DNA from: Shewanella cyperi
GTDB taxonomy: Bacteria > Pseudomonadota > Gammaproteobacteria > Enterobacterales > Shewanellaceae
Assembly (NCBI RefSeq): GCF_017354985.1
Contig: NZ_CP071501.1
Span: 2,189,501-2,253,500, forward strand
Direction of reading: 5' to 3'
Length of the DNA stretch: 64,000 nucleotides
Both the position numbers and the translations under genes were made by a program. Shown piece by piece: positions 33,192-43,146 of the stretch; position 1 is the stretch's first letter; every line of letters starts with the position of its first letter. The notes under the pieces are model-generated. The model made no database searches and was not told the DNA's origin. It was given only the letters and a program-made list of their open reading frames with translations.

Positions 33192-35033
33192 TTGCGCTTG
33201 GTCGGCATGCGTGGTTTGGGCTTGGGATTGGCGGCCGCTTTATCGTGGCAGCAAGGCATGGCTGCCGACACCAATCTTGAGTTGGATATTCAGGGCGCAG
33301 ATGAACGCCTGGGCAAAAATATCCTGGCCCATCTTGGCGACCTGCCCCAGACCGAAGTGCAGCGGCGGGCATTTCTGTTCAATGTGGAAGACGCCGTCTT
33401 CGCGGCGCTACAATCCATGGGCTATTACCATGGTGAGCTTGAACAGCAACTGCAACAAAAAGACAAGAAGCCCTGGCACCTGGCGTTGAAACTCAGCCCC
33501 GGGCAGCCGGTACGCCTTGCCTGGGTGGATATTCGCTTTCTGGGCGACATGCTGCAGGATCAGGCCTTCGATAACTGGCTTCTGGGTCAGCCGCTGAAAC
33601 CGGGTGATCAGCTTGATCACGGTCGCTATGAAGAGGTCAAGTCGGAACTCTCCACCCTGGCGCTGTCCCGGGGCTATTTCGACGCCGACTTCAACAAGGC
33701 GGAGATCAAGGTCAACCGTGACCTTAACCTGGCCTTTATCAGCCTGCATTTCAATTCCGGAACCAGATACCATTTCGGTGAGGTCAGCTTTAATGGCCAC
33801 AGTCTCGAGCCGCAATTGTTGGAGCAGCTGATCCCCTTTGACACTGACAGCCCCTATGGCACCCGGGAACTGGGGCAATTCAACGGCGCCCTGCAGGAAA
33901 CCGGCTATTTTTCCGGGATCAAGGTGTTGCCGGAACTGGCCCATGCCACTGAGCAGCATGTGCCCATCCGGGTGGAACTGACGCCCAAGCCCGATCACTC
34001 GATAGAGTTGGGTCTGGGTGCCGATATCGGCTCCAGCAGCGATGCCACCATAGAACCCAGGGTCAGGGTGACCTGGCGAACGCCGCAAATAAACCGTTAC
34101 GGACACTCCCAGGAAACCTCGGTGGAATGGTCACCGGACCGGCCAAAATTCCTGACCACCTATACGCTGCCGCTGAGCCATCCACTCAATGACCAGTTGA
34201 TATTGCGCCTGGGTGTGCTGCGGGACAAATACGGCGTCACCCAGGAATACAACGCGGCGGACGACAGCTACAACAATACGGGACAGCTGGAGTCCAGTAC
34301 CCGGCTGCTGGGGATCCGGCGCCAACAACGGCTGCCGAGTCGTTGGTACTACAGCTACTCGCTGGATTTCATGCGGGAATTCTATACCCAGTCGGACATT
34401 CATTATGATCCGCGCTACTTTCTCGCCGGTGTCAGTCTGCAACACAGCCGCCGCAACGACACCAGTTTGGATCCCAAGGGCGGCTTGCGGCAGTTTTACA
34501 GCCTGGAATATGCCGATCCCATGCTGGGTTCCACTGTGCGTCTGGCGAGGGCCATGGCCAAATTCAAATGGATCGACACCTTCTTCGATAAGCACCGCCT
34601 GGTGGCCAGGCTGGATCTGGGCGCCAACTGGGTGCCACAGGGAGACGAGCCCTTGGTGCCGCCATCGCTGCGCTATTTCGCCGGTGGCGATCAGAGCATC
34701 CGCGGTTATGGCTACCAGGAGCTGGGGCCATTTATCAAGTACACGGCCGACGATGGCCTGCCGGCCCGCCAGGTGGTGGGCGGACGTTTCCTGACGGTGG
34801 CCAGCCTGGAATACCAATATTACCTGACTCCGGAGTGGCGTCTGGCCACCTTTGTGGACGGCGGCAACGCCTTTGACCTGCGCCAATTTGAGCCCGCCAT
34901 GTCGGTGGGCGGCGGTGTACACTGGATATCCCCCATAGGCCCAATCAAACTCGATCTGGGGTTCGGTGTGCGCGAAACCGACACCATTCCCTCCTCCTGG
35001 CGTATCCACCTGACCATGGGGGCCGAGTTATGA
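33192..35033 (+). CDS. tamA: TamA outer-membrane Omp85-family protein
   Basis: 613 residues: a signal peptide ending about WQQGMAAD, three POTRA-like repeats (to ~residue 260) and a C-terminal Omp85 barrel with the conserved YFAGGDQSIRGYGYQELGP segment (lid-lock VRGF-like motif) near residue 505. With TamB it assists insertion of certain outer-membrane proteins and phospholipid transport. The start is uncertain: TTG 33192 follows AGGGAA closely, and ATG 33207 (MRGLGLGL) is the alternative. The stop overlaps the tamB start by 4 bases. Confidence 0.93.
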   Translation: MRLVGMRGLGLGLAAALSWQQGMAADTNLELDIQGADERLGKNILAHLGDLPQTEVQRRAFLFNVEDAVFAALQSMGYYHGELEQQLQQKDKKPWHLALKLSPGQPVRLAWVDIRFLGDMLQDQAFDNWLLGQPLKPGDQLDHGRYEEVKSELSTLALSRGYFDADFNKAEIKVNRDLNLAFISLHFNSGTRYHFGEVSFNGHSLEPQLLEQLIPFDTDSPYGTRELGQFNGALQETGYFSGIKVLPELAHATEQHVPIRVELTPKPDHSIELGLGADIGSSSDATIEPRVRVTWRTPQINRYGHSQETSVEWSPDRPKFLTTYTLPLSHPLNDQLILRLGVLRDKYGVTQEYNAADDSYNNTGQLESSTRLLGIRRQQRLPSRWYYSYSLDFMREFYTQSDIHYDPRYFLAGVSLQHSRRNDTSLDPKGGLRQFYSLEYADPMLGSTVRLARAMAKFKWIDTFFDKHRLVARLDLGANWVPQGDEPLVPPSLRYFAGGDQSIRGYGYQELGPFIKYTADDGLPARQVVGGRFLTVASLEYQYYLTPEWRLATFVDGGNAFDLRQFEPAMSVGGGVHWISPIGPIKLDLGFGVRETDTIPSSWRIHLTMGAEL

Positions 35034-38000
35034 CAGACTTGTCCCAAGCCATGGCGCCCAAAGCCGATGACCCCAAGCCGGACAAAAGCCAGCCAAGGCG
35101 GTTCCGCTGGCTGAAGCTTGGGGTGCGACTGCTGCTTTATGTGCCCCTGGTGCCACTGGTACTGCTGGCCCTGCTGGTGGGCACCCCAGTTGGCAGTGCC
35201 CTGTCTGTCCGCATTGCCAACGCCCTGGTACCCGGACTCGCTGTCGAATATCGCTCCGGCACCCTCAACGGTGAACTGCAACTGGGGAAAGGTCGCTGGT
35301 CCATGGCGGGTGTCGATGTATCCCTGACCGATCTGACCCTTGACTGGCAACCCACTTGCCTGCTGGCAAGGCGGATCTGCGTCAATCGCCTTGACGCCTC
35401 GGGCATTGAGGTCAAGGTGGACACGAAGGCCCTGGTATCGCTTGAGGATGACGAAGCGGTGTCAGCGCCGCATACCGAGCTGCAACTGCCCCTTGCCATC
35501 GAACTGCAAAAGAGTGCACTCAAGCAGGTGCGGGTTGAGGTGAACGAGATGCAATTCTCGGCCGCCGAACTTGCGCTGGGTGCACACTGGGATAAACAGG
35601 GGATCCATGCCCGCAGGCTTTCAAGCCAGGGACTCAAGGTGTTTATCCCGGCCAAGGAAAGCGATCAGGCTTCCACCCAAACGGCAAACACTGAGGCTAC
35701 AGAGCAGACAGAACCAGCCTTACCCGAAATCATACTGCCCATGGCCATCCGGCTCGACAGCGGTGAGTTCAGCGACAGTCGCCTGGATATTGCAGGCTTT
35801 GGACAACGACTCGACCGCGTGACGCTGGCGGCCGCAGTCAGCGGCAACCAGTTCAGCGTTTATCGGCTTGACCTCAAGGCCCCTGATATAGACCTGGCCG
35901 TCGACGGCCAATTTGCCCTGGCCCAGGCCTATCCGCTGCAGCTGAAGCTGAGCAGTGAACTGCGCCATCCCCACTGGTTGCCGCTGGCCTTGACCGCCGA
36001 TGCCAATCTTGATGGCGATCTGCAAGCGCTGCAGTTGACGCTGCAATCGGCGGGCGATCTGGCGCTGCAACTCAATGGCCGGGTGGATTTAACCCACGAA
36101 CTGCTGCCATTCAGCGCCACGATAAGCGAAGGACATTTTGGTTGGCCGCTAGCCAATCCCGACTACAGATTCAATCACACCGAGCTGCAGTTAAGCGGCG
36201 ATCTAAAAAACCAGCAGGGCCGGCTCAAGACCGAGCTGCAACTGCCTGGCGCAGAGTCGCTAGCCTTTGACAGTCGGCTTAACCACTCCGCCGGAAAACT
36301 CACCCTGAGCGAATTTGAGGCCGATGGCGCAGCGGGCAATCTCAAACTCTCGGGCACTCTCGATTACACCCGGGGACTTGCCTGGCAAACCAGGGTGGCC
36401 CTCTCCAAGTTGCGGCCCCAGACCCTGCCCGCCATCCCGGGTATGCCGCTGCAGGGTGAGCTCAATGGCAAGTTTGCCAGCGAAGGTCAGCTTATCGACG
36501 GTCACTGGCGCCTGGCACTGAGTGAAGCAGACGTTCAGGGAATGCTTAATGAACTCCCCTTTAGCCTGAGTGGCGCCATTTCTGCCAGTCACAACTGGCA
36601 GGTCGAGGCAGGAAATTTTCATCTGAAGGCCCTTGGGGCTCAGTTGGATTTGGATGGCGGTCTGACCAACAACTGGCAATTTACCGGCAAATTGGCGGTT
36701 GCGGATGCAGCCCTGTTGTGGCCGGAACTGGACGCCACCCTGGCGCTCGATTTCAATGTCACCGGTGAGCGGCGCGATCCCGTGCTCGATTTCAGCGCCC
36801 AGGGCAGCAACCTGAAGTACCAAAGCCTGCGGCTGGCGGCCCTGGCTGTCGAAGGTCAGGCTCATCCCTTTGGTGGCCAGCGATTTGAGTTGTCGGCCCA
36901 TGGCAAGGATCTTGACCTTGGCAATATGCGACAAAAGCAGCTGCAGCTGCAACTTCAGGGGGATCTGCAACAGCAAAGTCTGGCGCTGCTGACCGAGGGC
37001 GATCTTGCCATCAGCGCCAAGGCCGGCAACCGGTATTCGGCCATGAATGGCAATGACAGGCTGGAGATAAGCCAACTCAATCTCGGAACGCCCCTGGGGC
37101 CCTGGCAATTGGACCGGCCACTGGTGTTTGATTGGCAGCAGGCCAAGGAGAATGGACGTCTCAACCCCTTCTGTCTTGGCCATGCTGCCGGAAAACTGTG
37201 TTTGATTGACGAAGGGCGATTCGGAGCCGAGGGGCGATTTGCAGTGCAATTTCGTGGCGATCCCGGACAAATTCTGGCACCGTTGTTGCCCGCCAATCTC
37301 AGCTGGCAGGGTCAGGCCAGCCTGGACGGTCGCCTTGGCTGGACCAAGGGACAGAAGCCCAGCAGCGAACTCAAGCTAGCGCTGCCACCGGGACTGCTCA
37401 AGCTCAGGCGGCCAAAGGGCCAATGGCTGGAGTTTGGCTACCGGGCATTGGATCTTGATGCCAGCCTGGATCCCAGGCAGCTGGTCGCCACATTAGGGCT
37501 CCAGTCAGAGCAACTGGCCAGTTTGAATGCAGATCTCAGGGTCAATGTCAGTCCGGATCGGGCCCTGTCGGGAAATATCAGTCTGACTCAGGTTAACCTG
37601 ACCGCCATTAAGGAGTTTTTGCCACAGCTGGAAACACTGGAAGGCAAATTGGACAGCCAACTGCAATTAGGCGGCAGCCTGAACGATCCGGAGATCACAG
37701 GCAGCATTGCTCTGACCGAGGGTGCCGTTGCCAGCAGCAACAACCCCACCTTGCTTGAAGAAATCCAGCTGCTGCTGACCCTGGAAGGACAGCAGGCAGA
37801 TGTGACGGGACAATGGAAAATGGGCCAGGGCCCCGCCAACCTCAAGGGCAAGCTTGCCTGGGATGACGGCAGGTTCAACGGTGATCTGCAACTGGCCGGG
37901 AACAATCTGGCGGTGATTGTCCCGCCCTTGGCGCTGTTGAATGTGTCGCCGGACCTGCAAATTCGGTTCGATGCCCGCAAGGTGGCGCTCACAGGCCAGG

Positions 38001-38845
38001 TACAGATCCCCTCGGGGCAAATTACCCTGGTGCAACTGAGCGAGGGCGGTGTGCCCCTGTCCGATGATGTGGTGTTTGAAGACTCGGTATCCCTTGGCGA
38101 GCAACGCAGTAACCCCTATGCCATCGAGGCCGACTTGGCCATAGATCTCGGCAGGGATGTGCGTATCGAAGGCCTGGGGCTGATGGGACGTTTAGGGGGC
38201 AACCTGAGGCTGAGACAACAGGCATTCAAGCCGCCGCTGCTGTTCGGCAATGTAGGGATCAGCAACGGCTTCTATAAGTTCATGGGGCAGACCCTGAAAA
38301 TCCGTCAGGGTGAGCTGCAATTTGTCGGTCCACCCAAACTGCCGAACCTGGATGTGGACGCCATCAGGGAAATCAAGGAAGAAGAACTGATAGCCGGGGT
38401 GAAGATCACCGGCACCCCTGCCCGCCCCGTGGTCACCCTCTTTTCCAATCCGGTCAAGGAGCAGGCGGAAATCCTGTCCTACATTCTCAAGGGCAAGGGT
38501 TTTTCCAATTTGGGCAACACAGATACCAATGCCCTGATGATGGGAGCCGCCCTCACCCTGGGTTCGCAACTGGGAGGCAGTGCCATTGGCAACATAGGTA
38601 ATACCGCTGCCTCGCTGATGGAGGAGTTCGGCTTCTCCAATGTCAGCCTGGACACCAATGATGAAGGCAAGGTGGCCATCAGTGGTTATATAGGCGAGGA
38701 TCTGATGGTCAAGTACGGGGTCGGGGTGTTCAATCCCGGCTATGAAATGACGGTACGTTATTACCTGCTGCGACAACTGTACCTGGAGACTGTGTCCGGA
38801 ACCCTGGGGCAATCACTGGACATCTATTACAGCTTTGACCTCTAG
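35030..38845 (+). CDS. tamB: TamB AsmA-like inner-membrane/periplasmic translocation protein
   Basis: 1271 residues with a single N-terminal membrane helix (~30-52, rich in L and V). A very long repetitive beta region of alternating polar/hydrophobic strands follows, with the conserved C-terminal DUF490/TamB domain (about the last 350 residues, including GFYKFMGQTLKIRQGELQFVG-type repeats). It spans the periplasm as a hydrophobic groove and docks on TamA. Coupled to tamA by an ATGA overlap. Confidence 0.93.
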   Translation: MTDLSQAMAPKADDPKPDKSQPRRFRWLKLGVRLLLYVPLVPLVLLALLVGTPVGSALSVRIANALVPGLAVEYRSGTLNGELQLGKGRWSMAGVDVSLTDLTLDWQPTCLLARRICVNRLDASGIEVKVDTKALVSLEDDEAVSAPHTELQLPLAIELQKSALKQVRVEVNEMQFSAAELALGAHWDKQGIHARRLSSQGLKVFIPAKESDQASTQTANTEATEQTEPALPEIILPMAIRLDSGEFSDSRLDIAGFGQRLDRVTLAAAVSGNQFSVYRLDLKAPDIDLAVDGQFALAQAYPLQLKLSSELRHPHWLPLALTADANLDGDLQALQLTLQSAGDLALQLNGRVDLTHELLPFSATISEGHFGWPLANPDYRFNHTELQLSGDLKNQQGRLKTELQLPGAESLAFDSRLNHSAGKLTLSEFEADGAAGNLKLSGTLDYTRGLAWQTRVALSKLRPQTLPAIPGMPLQGELNGKFASEGQLIDGHWRLALSEADVQGMLNELPFSLSGAISASHNWQVEAGNFHLKALGAQLDLDGGLTNNWQFTGKLAVADAALLWPELDATLALDFNVTGERRDPVLDFSAQGSNLKYQSLRLAALAVEGQAHPFGGQRFELSAHGKDLDLGNMRQKQLQLQLQGDLQQQSLALLTEGDLAISAKAGNRYSAMNGNDRLEISQLNLGTPLGPWQLDRPLVFDWQQAKENGRLNPFCLGHAAGKLCLIDEGRFGAEGRFAVQFRGDPGQILAPLLPANLSWQGQASLDGRLGWTKGQKPSSELKLALPPGLLKLRRPKGQWLEFGYRALDLDASLDPRQLVATLGLQSEQLASLNADLRVNVSPDRALSGNISLTQVNLTAIKEFLPQLETLEGKLDSQLQLGGSLNDPEITGSIALTEGAVASSNNPTLLEEIQLLLTLEGQQADVTGQWKMGQGPANLKGKLAWDDGRFNGDLQLAGNNLAVIVPPLALLNVSPDLQIRFDARKVALTGQVQIPSGQITLVQLSEGGVPLSDDVVFEDSVSLGEQRSNPYAIEADLAIDLGRDVRIEGLGLMGRLGGNLRLRQQAFKPPLLFGNVGISNGFYKFMGQTLKIRQGELQFVGPPKLPNLDVDAIREIKEEELIAGVKITGTPARPVVTLFSNPVKEQAEILSYILKGKGFSNLGNTDTNALMMGAALTLGSQLGGSAIGNIGNTAASLMEEFGFSNVSLDTNDEGKVAISGYIGEDLMVKYGVGVFNPGYEMTVRYYLLRQLYLETVSGTLGQSLDIYYSFDL

Positions 38846-38858
38846 GCAAAACGCAGGC

Positions 38859-38890
38859 ACAAAAAAAGCGCCCCGGGGCGCTTTTTTTGT
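38859..38890. terminator. Perfect 32-base palindromic terminator shared by tamB and rplY
   Basis: ACA7GCGCCCC (16 bases) directly followed by its exact complement, with T7 on either strand. It lies between the convergent genes tamB and rplY and can terminate both. Confidence 0.92.
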
Positions 38891-38900
38891 TGCTCAATGA

Positions 38901-39188
38901 TTAAGCGTAAACGAAGTCTACGTGCTCGATCATTGGCTTGAATACGTGACGCTGCATAGCCTGGGCACGTACTTTCACTTCTTTGCCATCGAGAACAATA
39001 GTCAGCTCGCTGGTGTAGAAATCATTGTTGGTTTGGATATTGATGATATCTTTGTGTTCGAACACGATAGATACGGCTTCTTTGCCGGCGCCATAGATTA
39101 CGGCAGGCACTTTACCGGCATGACGCAGGCGGCGGCTCGAACCTTTCCCTATTTCAGTGCGGGTTTGTGCTTTGATAGTGTAAGACAT
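38901..39188 (-). CDS. rplY: 50S ribosomal protein L25
   Basis: A 95-residue short-form L25 that binds 5S rRNA. Characteristic [20 protein letters not shown] start and [10 protein letters not shown] segment. The open frame continues 48 codons upstream, but the family start and length fit ATG 39188. Confidence 0.95.
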   Translation of the reverse strand: MSYTIKAQTRTEIGKGSSRRLRHAGKVPAVIYGAGKEAVSIVFEHKDIINIQTNNDFYTSELTIVLDGKEVKVRAQAMQRHVFKPMIEHVDFVYA

Positions 39189-39464
39189 GATTTTCTCACT
39201 TAAGTCATTAGAGTAAACTGCGACGCCATTCTCGACCAATGCCAGCCGCAGGTCCCTGAGATCAGGGAGCGCGAATACTAGCACGCAAGGCTCCGACACA
39301 CAAGTCCAGCCCCTTAACAACTCCCCGCTCAAAGATAGTCTGTGTTAGCCAATTGTGATCAATGGTTGCACCTTTGATCTGTGTTGATGCCGGCAAGAGC
39401 AGGATCACAATTTCGTCACTGCCGCGCTGGTATGCTGTGCGGAATCAACTAAGGAAGGTATCGC

Positions 39465-39887
39465 ATGGACAAGCAATTTCCGCGGCTATCGGCCGAACTG
39501 TGCTGCCAATGGCATGGCAACCTTAAGCTGCTGCAGCAACTCCTGCGTGATACTGCCAATAATCTCGACAGCCTGGGAATTGATCCCCTGCAGATGGATG
39601 TGCGCCTGGCTGAATTGATGGCGCTGTGTGAAGAAAAGTTCCGCCTGGAGCAAAAGCTGTCAAAGCTGGCCCCCATGCAAGCCATCGCCTGCCCCATCAG
39701 TGTCGGCCAATTCTATCAACAACTGTCAGCCTTGCTGGCCGATTGGCAGCAACGCCGGGAGATTGTGGACTTTCGCCACAAGCTCTCGGCGATACTGGAG
39801 AGTCAGGCGTTTACCAACGACGCACCGCGCCGCAGTCCACATGGACAAAACCCGATTCGGGATAATAACCCACACCACCAAGCTTGA
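39465..39887 (+). CDS. Putative PriC-like primosomal replication protein
   Basis: A 140-residue, mostly helical protein rich in Q and L with a basic-to-polar C-terminus. The overall look and a segment of spaced R/Q helices recall primosomal protein N'' (PriC), which restarts stalled forks, but it is shorter than the ~175-residue E. coli protein and I cannot point to a diagnostic motif. AAGG lies about 9 bases before ATG 39465. Its last 77 bases overlap the convergent mepK-like gene, so its C-terminal tail may be unconserved. Confidence 0.5.
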   Translation: MDKQFPRLSAELCCQWHGNLKLLQQLLRDTANNLDSLGIDPLQMDVRLAELMALCEEKFRLEQKLSKLAPMQAIACPISVGQFYQQLSALLADWQQRREIVDFRHKLSAILESQAFTNDAPRRSPHGQNPIRDNNPHHQA

Positions 39888-40359
39888 GCGCACAGGCTGC
39901 ATCACGCAACTTGTTCAGCGGCACACCGGGTATGGCTATATCTATGGCCATGCCTTTCATGTGCAAGCTCTTCTTGGCCACCCCATGGCTCTTTGAGGCC
40001 AACATGGCATTGGTCTGGGGCGAACGGTAACCCGAGATCACGTGAATGGTCTTGCTGGTATCCAGTCGATTCTGTAACTGAAACAGCAAGTCAAACACCC
40101 GCTTATCCATGGGCGCAGCCACATTTTGCCTGTGATCACGCAAAAGGTAACTGAAGTCCTCTAAAGCTTCCTTTTGGTACTTGCCATCAACCCAGTAGAC
40201 ACCCTTATGGGTTTCCCCTGTGTGACGATTGTACAAACTCAGCATCCTGCTGCCCTTGGTTGAGCGGCTGGCCATCGCTTTTGATGGCACCATGGAAGCC
40301 AATGCGGCTCCCCCCAACCCTAATAACAACTGCCGACGGGCAGGACAGAAATCAGACAC
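39811..40359 (-). CDS. mepK: DUF882/M15-type murein endopeptidase (MepK/YcbK family)
   Basis: 182 residues with a twin-arginine-like signal (ARRQLLLGLGGA), then a LAS-type peptidase domain. The zinc site is H133-x6-D140 (LHMKGMAID) with H173 in FVHVDCG, and SGYRSPQTN precedes it. E. coli MepK cleaves 3-3 meso-Dap crosslinks in peptidoglycan, the product of L,D-transpeptidases. The next gene upstream is just such an enzyme, so the pair is functionally matched. Its 3' end overlaps the convergent PriC-like gene. Confidence 0.9.
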   Translation of the reverse strand: MSDFCPARRQLLLGLGGAALASMVPSKAMASRSTKGSRMLSLYNRHTGETHKGVYWVDGKYQKEALEDFSYLLRDHRQNVAAPMDKRVFDLLFQLQNRLDTSKTIHVISGYRSPQTNAMLASKSHGVAKKSLHMKGMAIDIAIPGVPLNKLRDAACALKLGGVGYYPESGFVHVDCGAVRRW

Positions 40360-40468
40360 TCATACCACCATAGTACTATTTTTGAACACTTCGACCGCAA
40401 AGTATCCTGATTTTGCACCAGAATCAAGCTTTCTGTGCTATGGCTGTGAGTCGCGCCGCGTCCGGGCT

Positions 40469-41875
40469 TCAGGGTTGTGCTGCCGTAAGCATGGGGGTGT
40501 TTTGACGTAAGTTGTAAATGTCATTACGAAATTGTGCCTGTTGCTCGCCGTCCATCCAGGCCGTCCAGTACACCAGATGTACAGGTACTTTTTCTGTCAG
40601 GGAAAACCATTGGGTTCTCTCCCTGCCCCCCAACATGCTGTCCCATGTGCGTCTGTCCCTGATCAGGTTGTCGGCAAACCAGTTGGCCAATTCGCGCACC
40701 TTATCCACCCGGATACACCCAGACGACAGGGCCCTGTCGCTGTGTTCAAACAGCTCTTTTTCCGGGGTATCGTGCAAATAAACACTGGCTTCATTGGCAA
40801 AGTGAAACTTGAATTGTCCCAGGGCATTGTGGACACCGGGTCGCTGCTCCAGGTTAAAGGGAAATTGACTGGCGGCTAGCTGCTGCCAATCAGCATCTGA
40901 GTGTTCAACCAATTGGCCCTGGCTATCAAAGACATCAAATTGCTTCTCGCGCAGGTAGCTGCCGTCCTTGCGGACCTTGGGAAGCACATCCTTGCGCATC
41001 AGTTTTTTGGGCACCCGCCAGCTGGGATTGAGCACCACATTGGAGATCTCACCGCTCAGCAAGGGCGTCTGCCGGTAGGTGCGACCCACTATGACCCGAG
41101 AGCGGAGAATTTCTTCACCGCCATCCACCAACACCAGTTCAAAAGCCGGGATGTTGACCAACAGATAGCGCTTACCCAACGCACTGCTGTCCATCACGAA
41201 CTGCACGAAGTTGCGGGCGAGAATTTGCGCCCGCTCCAGTGGTGAGCGATTCAGCCATTGCAGCGTCAGCGGGCCGACAATGGCATCCTGCTTGAGACCA
41301 TGGCGGGCCTGAAATCGCAAAACCGCGAGCTTTAGCCTCTCCTCATAGATCTGGCTGCTGTCGGGCTTGGCTTTCATGTCTCCCAGCAGCCACAAACGTT
41401 GGCCAATCTGCGGAATACTGCCATGGCTGTCGCCGGGCCTCAGCAACCCCTGGGGGGATATCAATGGCCATTCCGCATGGCTGTCGAGCCAAAGCAGTTG
41501 CCTTACCCGGTTTACCGTCAACATAAATTGATTGGGGAACGGCTCCAACCCTGTTGCCTGGCTAAGTTTATCCCCGGCGGCCCCATTGGCCGGGAGTCCA
41601 ACCTGCCTGACACGCCAGAAATCGGCAATGGCCTCGGCCGCCACATCAAAGTATTCCAGCTGGGCTGACAGGGATTCCGATTCCAGTTCCCTGGCATAGC
41701 GTTCAAGCAGTGGATCCTGACTGGCCAGAGCCAGCAGACGTGCATGCTCGGCTAATACCTTTCCTGCGGCCACAGTATTGCTGTCGGCCCACACAGATCC
41801 TGCGGACAGGCACAAATACCCCAGAAAAAATGCCCCCGCCAACCCTATTCCCGGAGACAGTAACCTCAAACACAT
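40469..41875 (-). CDS. ldtD: L,D-transpeptidase of the YcbB/LdtD type
   Basis: 468 residues from ATG 41875, chosen because AGAGGGAG lies about 8 bases upstream; the frame is open 16 codons further. It has a signal peptide (to ~AGSVWAD), a peptidoglycan-binding-like helical region (~residues 170-235) and a YkuD catalytic domain with SSGCIRVD, whose C387 is the nucleophile. It forms 3-3 crosslinks in peptidoglycan. It is shorter than E. coli LdtD (615). Same strand as the MepK-type gene, separated by 109 bases. Confidence 0.9.
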   Translation of the reverse strand: MCLRLLSPGIGLAGAFFLGYLCLSAGSVWADSNTVAAGKVLAEHARLLALASQDPLLERYARELESESLSAQLEYFDVAAEAIADFWRVRQVGLPANGAAGDKLSQATGLEPFPNQFMLTVNRVRQLLWLDSHAEWPLISPQGLLRPGDSHGSIPQIGQRLWLLGDMKAKPDSSQIYEERLKLAVLRFQARHGLKQDAIVGPLTLQWLNRSPLERAQILARNFVQFVMDSSALGKRYLLVNIPAFELVLVDGGEEILRSRVIVGRTYRQTPLLSGEISNVVLNPSWRVPKKLMRKDVLPKVRKDGSYLREKQFDVFDSQGQLVEHSDADWQQLAASQFPFNLEQRPGVHNALGQFKFHFANEASVYLHDTPEKELFEHSDRALSSGCIRVDKVRELANWFADNLIRDRRTWDSMLGGRERTQWFSLTEKVPVHLVYWTAWMDGEQQAQFRNDIYNLRQNTPMLTAAQP

Positions 41876-42103
41876 TCGCCTGCTCCCTCTACTCGCCTGA
41901 CTTTGATTATGGCATCGGTGCACGCCCTTGGGGGCCTTAATTCACCCTCTCCGGGGCGGTTAAACGCCATCCCCCTGAGACTGTTGGAAAAGTCTGCAAT
42001 CGGCACGGGAATAGTGCTTAAATCGAGCAAACGCGGGCGTTTGGGTGTCATTGGAAAACAGAAATTGTTATAACGCCGGGCCCGGTTTCCAAATGAAGTT
42101 CCC

Positions 42104-42379
42104 ATGAAACAAAGCGATATAAGCAAACGCCTTGCCCTTGAACTGCAACTATCCCCTAATGATGCCAACGAGATCATCAAGCAGCTGCTCGGCGCCATCC
42201 GCGGCGCCCTGATGGAGGGCGAAAAAGTCTACCTGCCGCCGCTGGGCACCTTTGAACTCAGATACTTTCTGCCCAAAAACGGCCGGCATCCCCAAACCGG
42301 CGAGCCCATAGAGATTGCCGGTTACAACCAGCCGAGCTTCAGACCCTCACCGGCACTGAAAAAAGCCCTTAACCGCTGA
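42104..42379 (+). CDS. HU/IHF-family DNA-binding protein
   Basis: 91 residues with the family layout: N-terminal helices (MKQSDISKRLALELQLSPNDA), the LPPLGTFELR strand and a C-terminal helix SPALKKALNR. The usual beta-arm is altered: instead of the RNP-containing arm there is KNGRHPQTGEPIEIAGYNQPSF, with R-H-P-Q-T-G-E close to the HU 'R-N-P-x-T-G' consensus. It is a divergent HU-like protein rather than HupA/B. Confidence 0.85.
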   Translation: MKQSDISKRLALELQLSPNDANEIIKQLLGAIRGALMEGEKVYLPPLGTFELRYFLPKNGRHPQTGEPIEIAGYNQPSFRPSPALKKALNR

Positions 42380-42616
42380 CCTGAGGCCATGCCTGAGCTG
42401 GCCGGCTGTGACGTCGACTCATTCCATAAATGAGCAGAGGGATAATGTAGAAAAGACCTGAGGGATTAATACGTAGTTTGGTTAGCGATAAACATTTATC
42501 TTATTGATTTGCGGAGCAAGGATGCCGTGCGAGCAAAATCTTAGGTCCAAGATCTATGCACTTCCCCCTCACCGCTTCCCATAGGCGGCTGTGCCACACT
42601 CAACTTGATCTGTTAT

Positions 42617-42829
42617 TCAGCCACAGCATCTATTCCCTTGCTGCACCGGCGGACACTTCACCGCCGCGAAAGAGCAGAATACACAACAGTCCCCGGGATT
42701 TGGCTTTAACAGCTTATGACATGAAGTGCACTCGTAAAAATACACACAGCAGTCGGTGGGCATGATTTCCACTTTTTTAAAGCCACATGCAGGGCAGGTA
42801 ATTTCAGAAACCAATATTATTTCTGACAT
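42617..42829 (-). CDS. Small cysteine-rich protein of the GDCCVFCS family
   Basis: 70 residues from ATG 42829, supported by AAGGAG 5 bases upstream. It has ten cysteines, including CPAC (zinc-ribbon-like), CTSC, GDCCVFCS and KCPPVQ, and ends NRCCG. Proteins with GDCCVFCSYGxxxCPP are widespread, uncharacterised, and often seen beside metal-related genes. Metal binding is likely from the cysteine pairs; no partner gene is adjacent. Confidence 0.75.
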   Translation of the reverse strand: MSEIILVSEITCPACGFKKVEIMPTDCCVYFYECTSCHKLLKPNPGDCCVFCSFAAVKCPPVQQGNRCCG

Positions 42830-42983
42830 CTGCACTCCTTCCCTTATCATCTGACAGTGGAGATTGCATCATTCCCACTCAAGCCTTGGGTGCCGACAAC
42901 ACAGCCCCGGGCAACTGGATTTACTTTAACTGAATTGGCTTTGCTGAGTTAACCGATGCTTGGTTGGCTGAGGCTCAGTTGCC

Positions 42984-43031
42984 TGATGTTAAAGTGGGCT
43001 GATGTTAAAGTTGACTGATGTTAAATTGGAC
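42984..43031. repeat. Three tandem 16-bp repeats
   Basis: TGATGTTAAAGTGGGC, TGATGTTAAAGTTGAC and TGATGTTAAATTGGAC in a head-to-tail row. Weaker related text precedes it (42940-42980). It lies in the 317-base gap between the Cys-rich gene and tRNA-Leu, which holds nothing else I can identify. Confidence 0.8.
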
Positions 43032-43146
43032 CTTGGCCACAAGTAATGCCAATTAATTTATGACAAAAATGCCCGAGCCTAATAAGATTTGGGAGTGTTA
43101 TATGTGCTTGATATGGATTTTTTTGATTGTAACTGCTTGATTTGAA

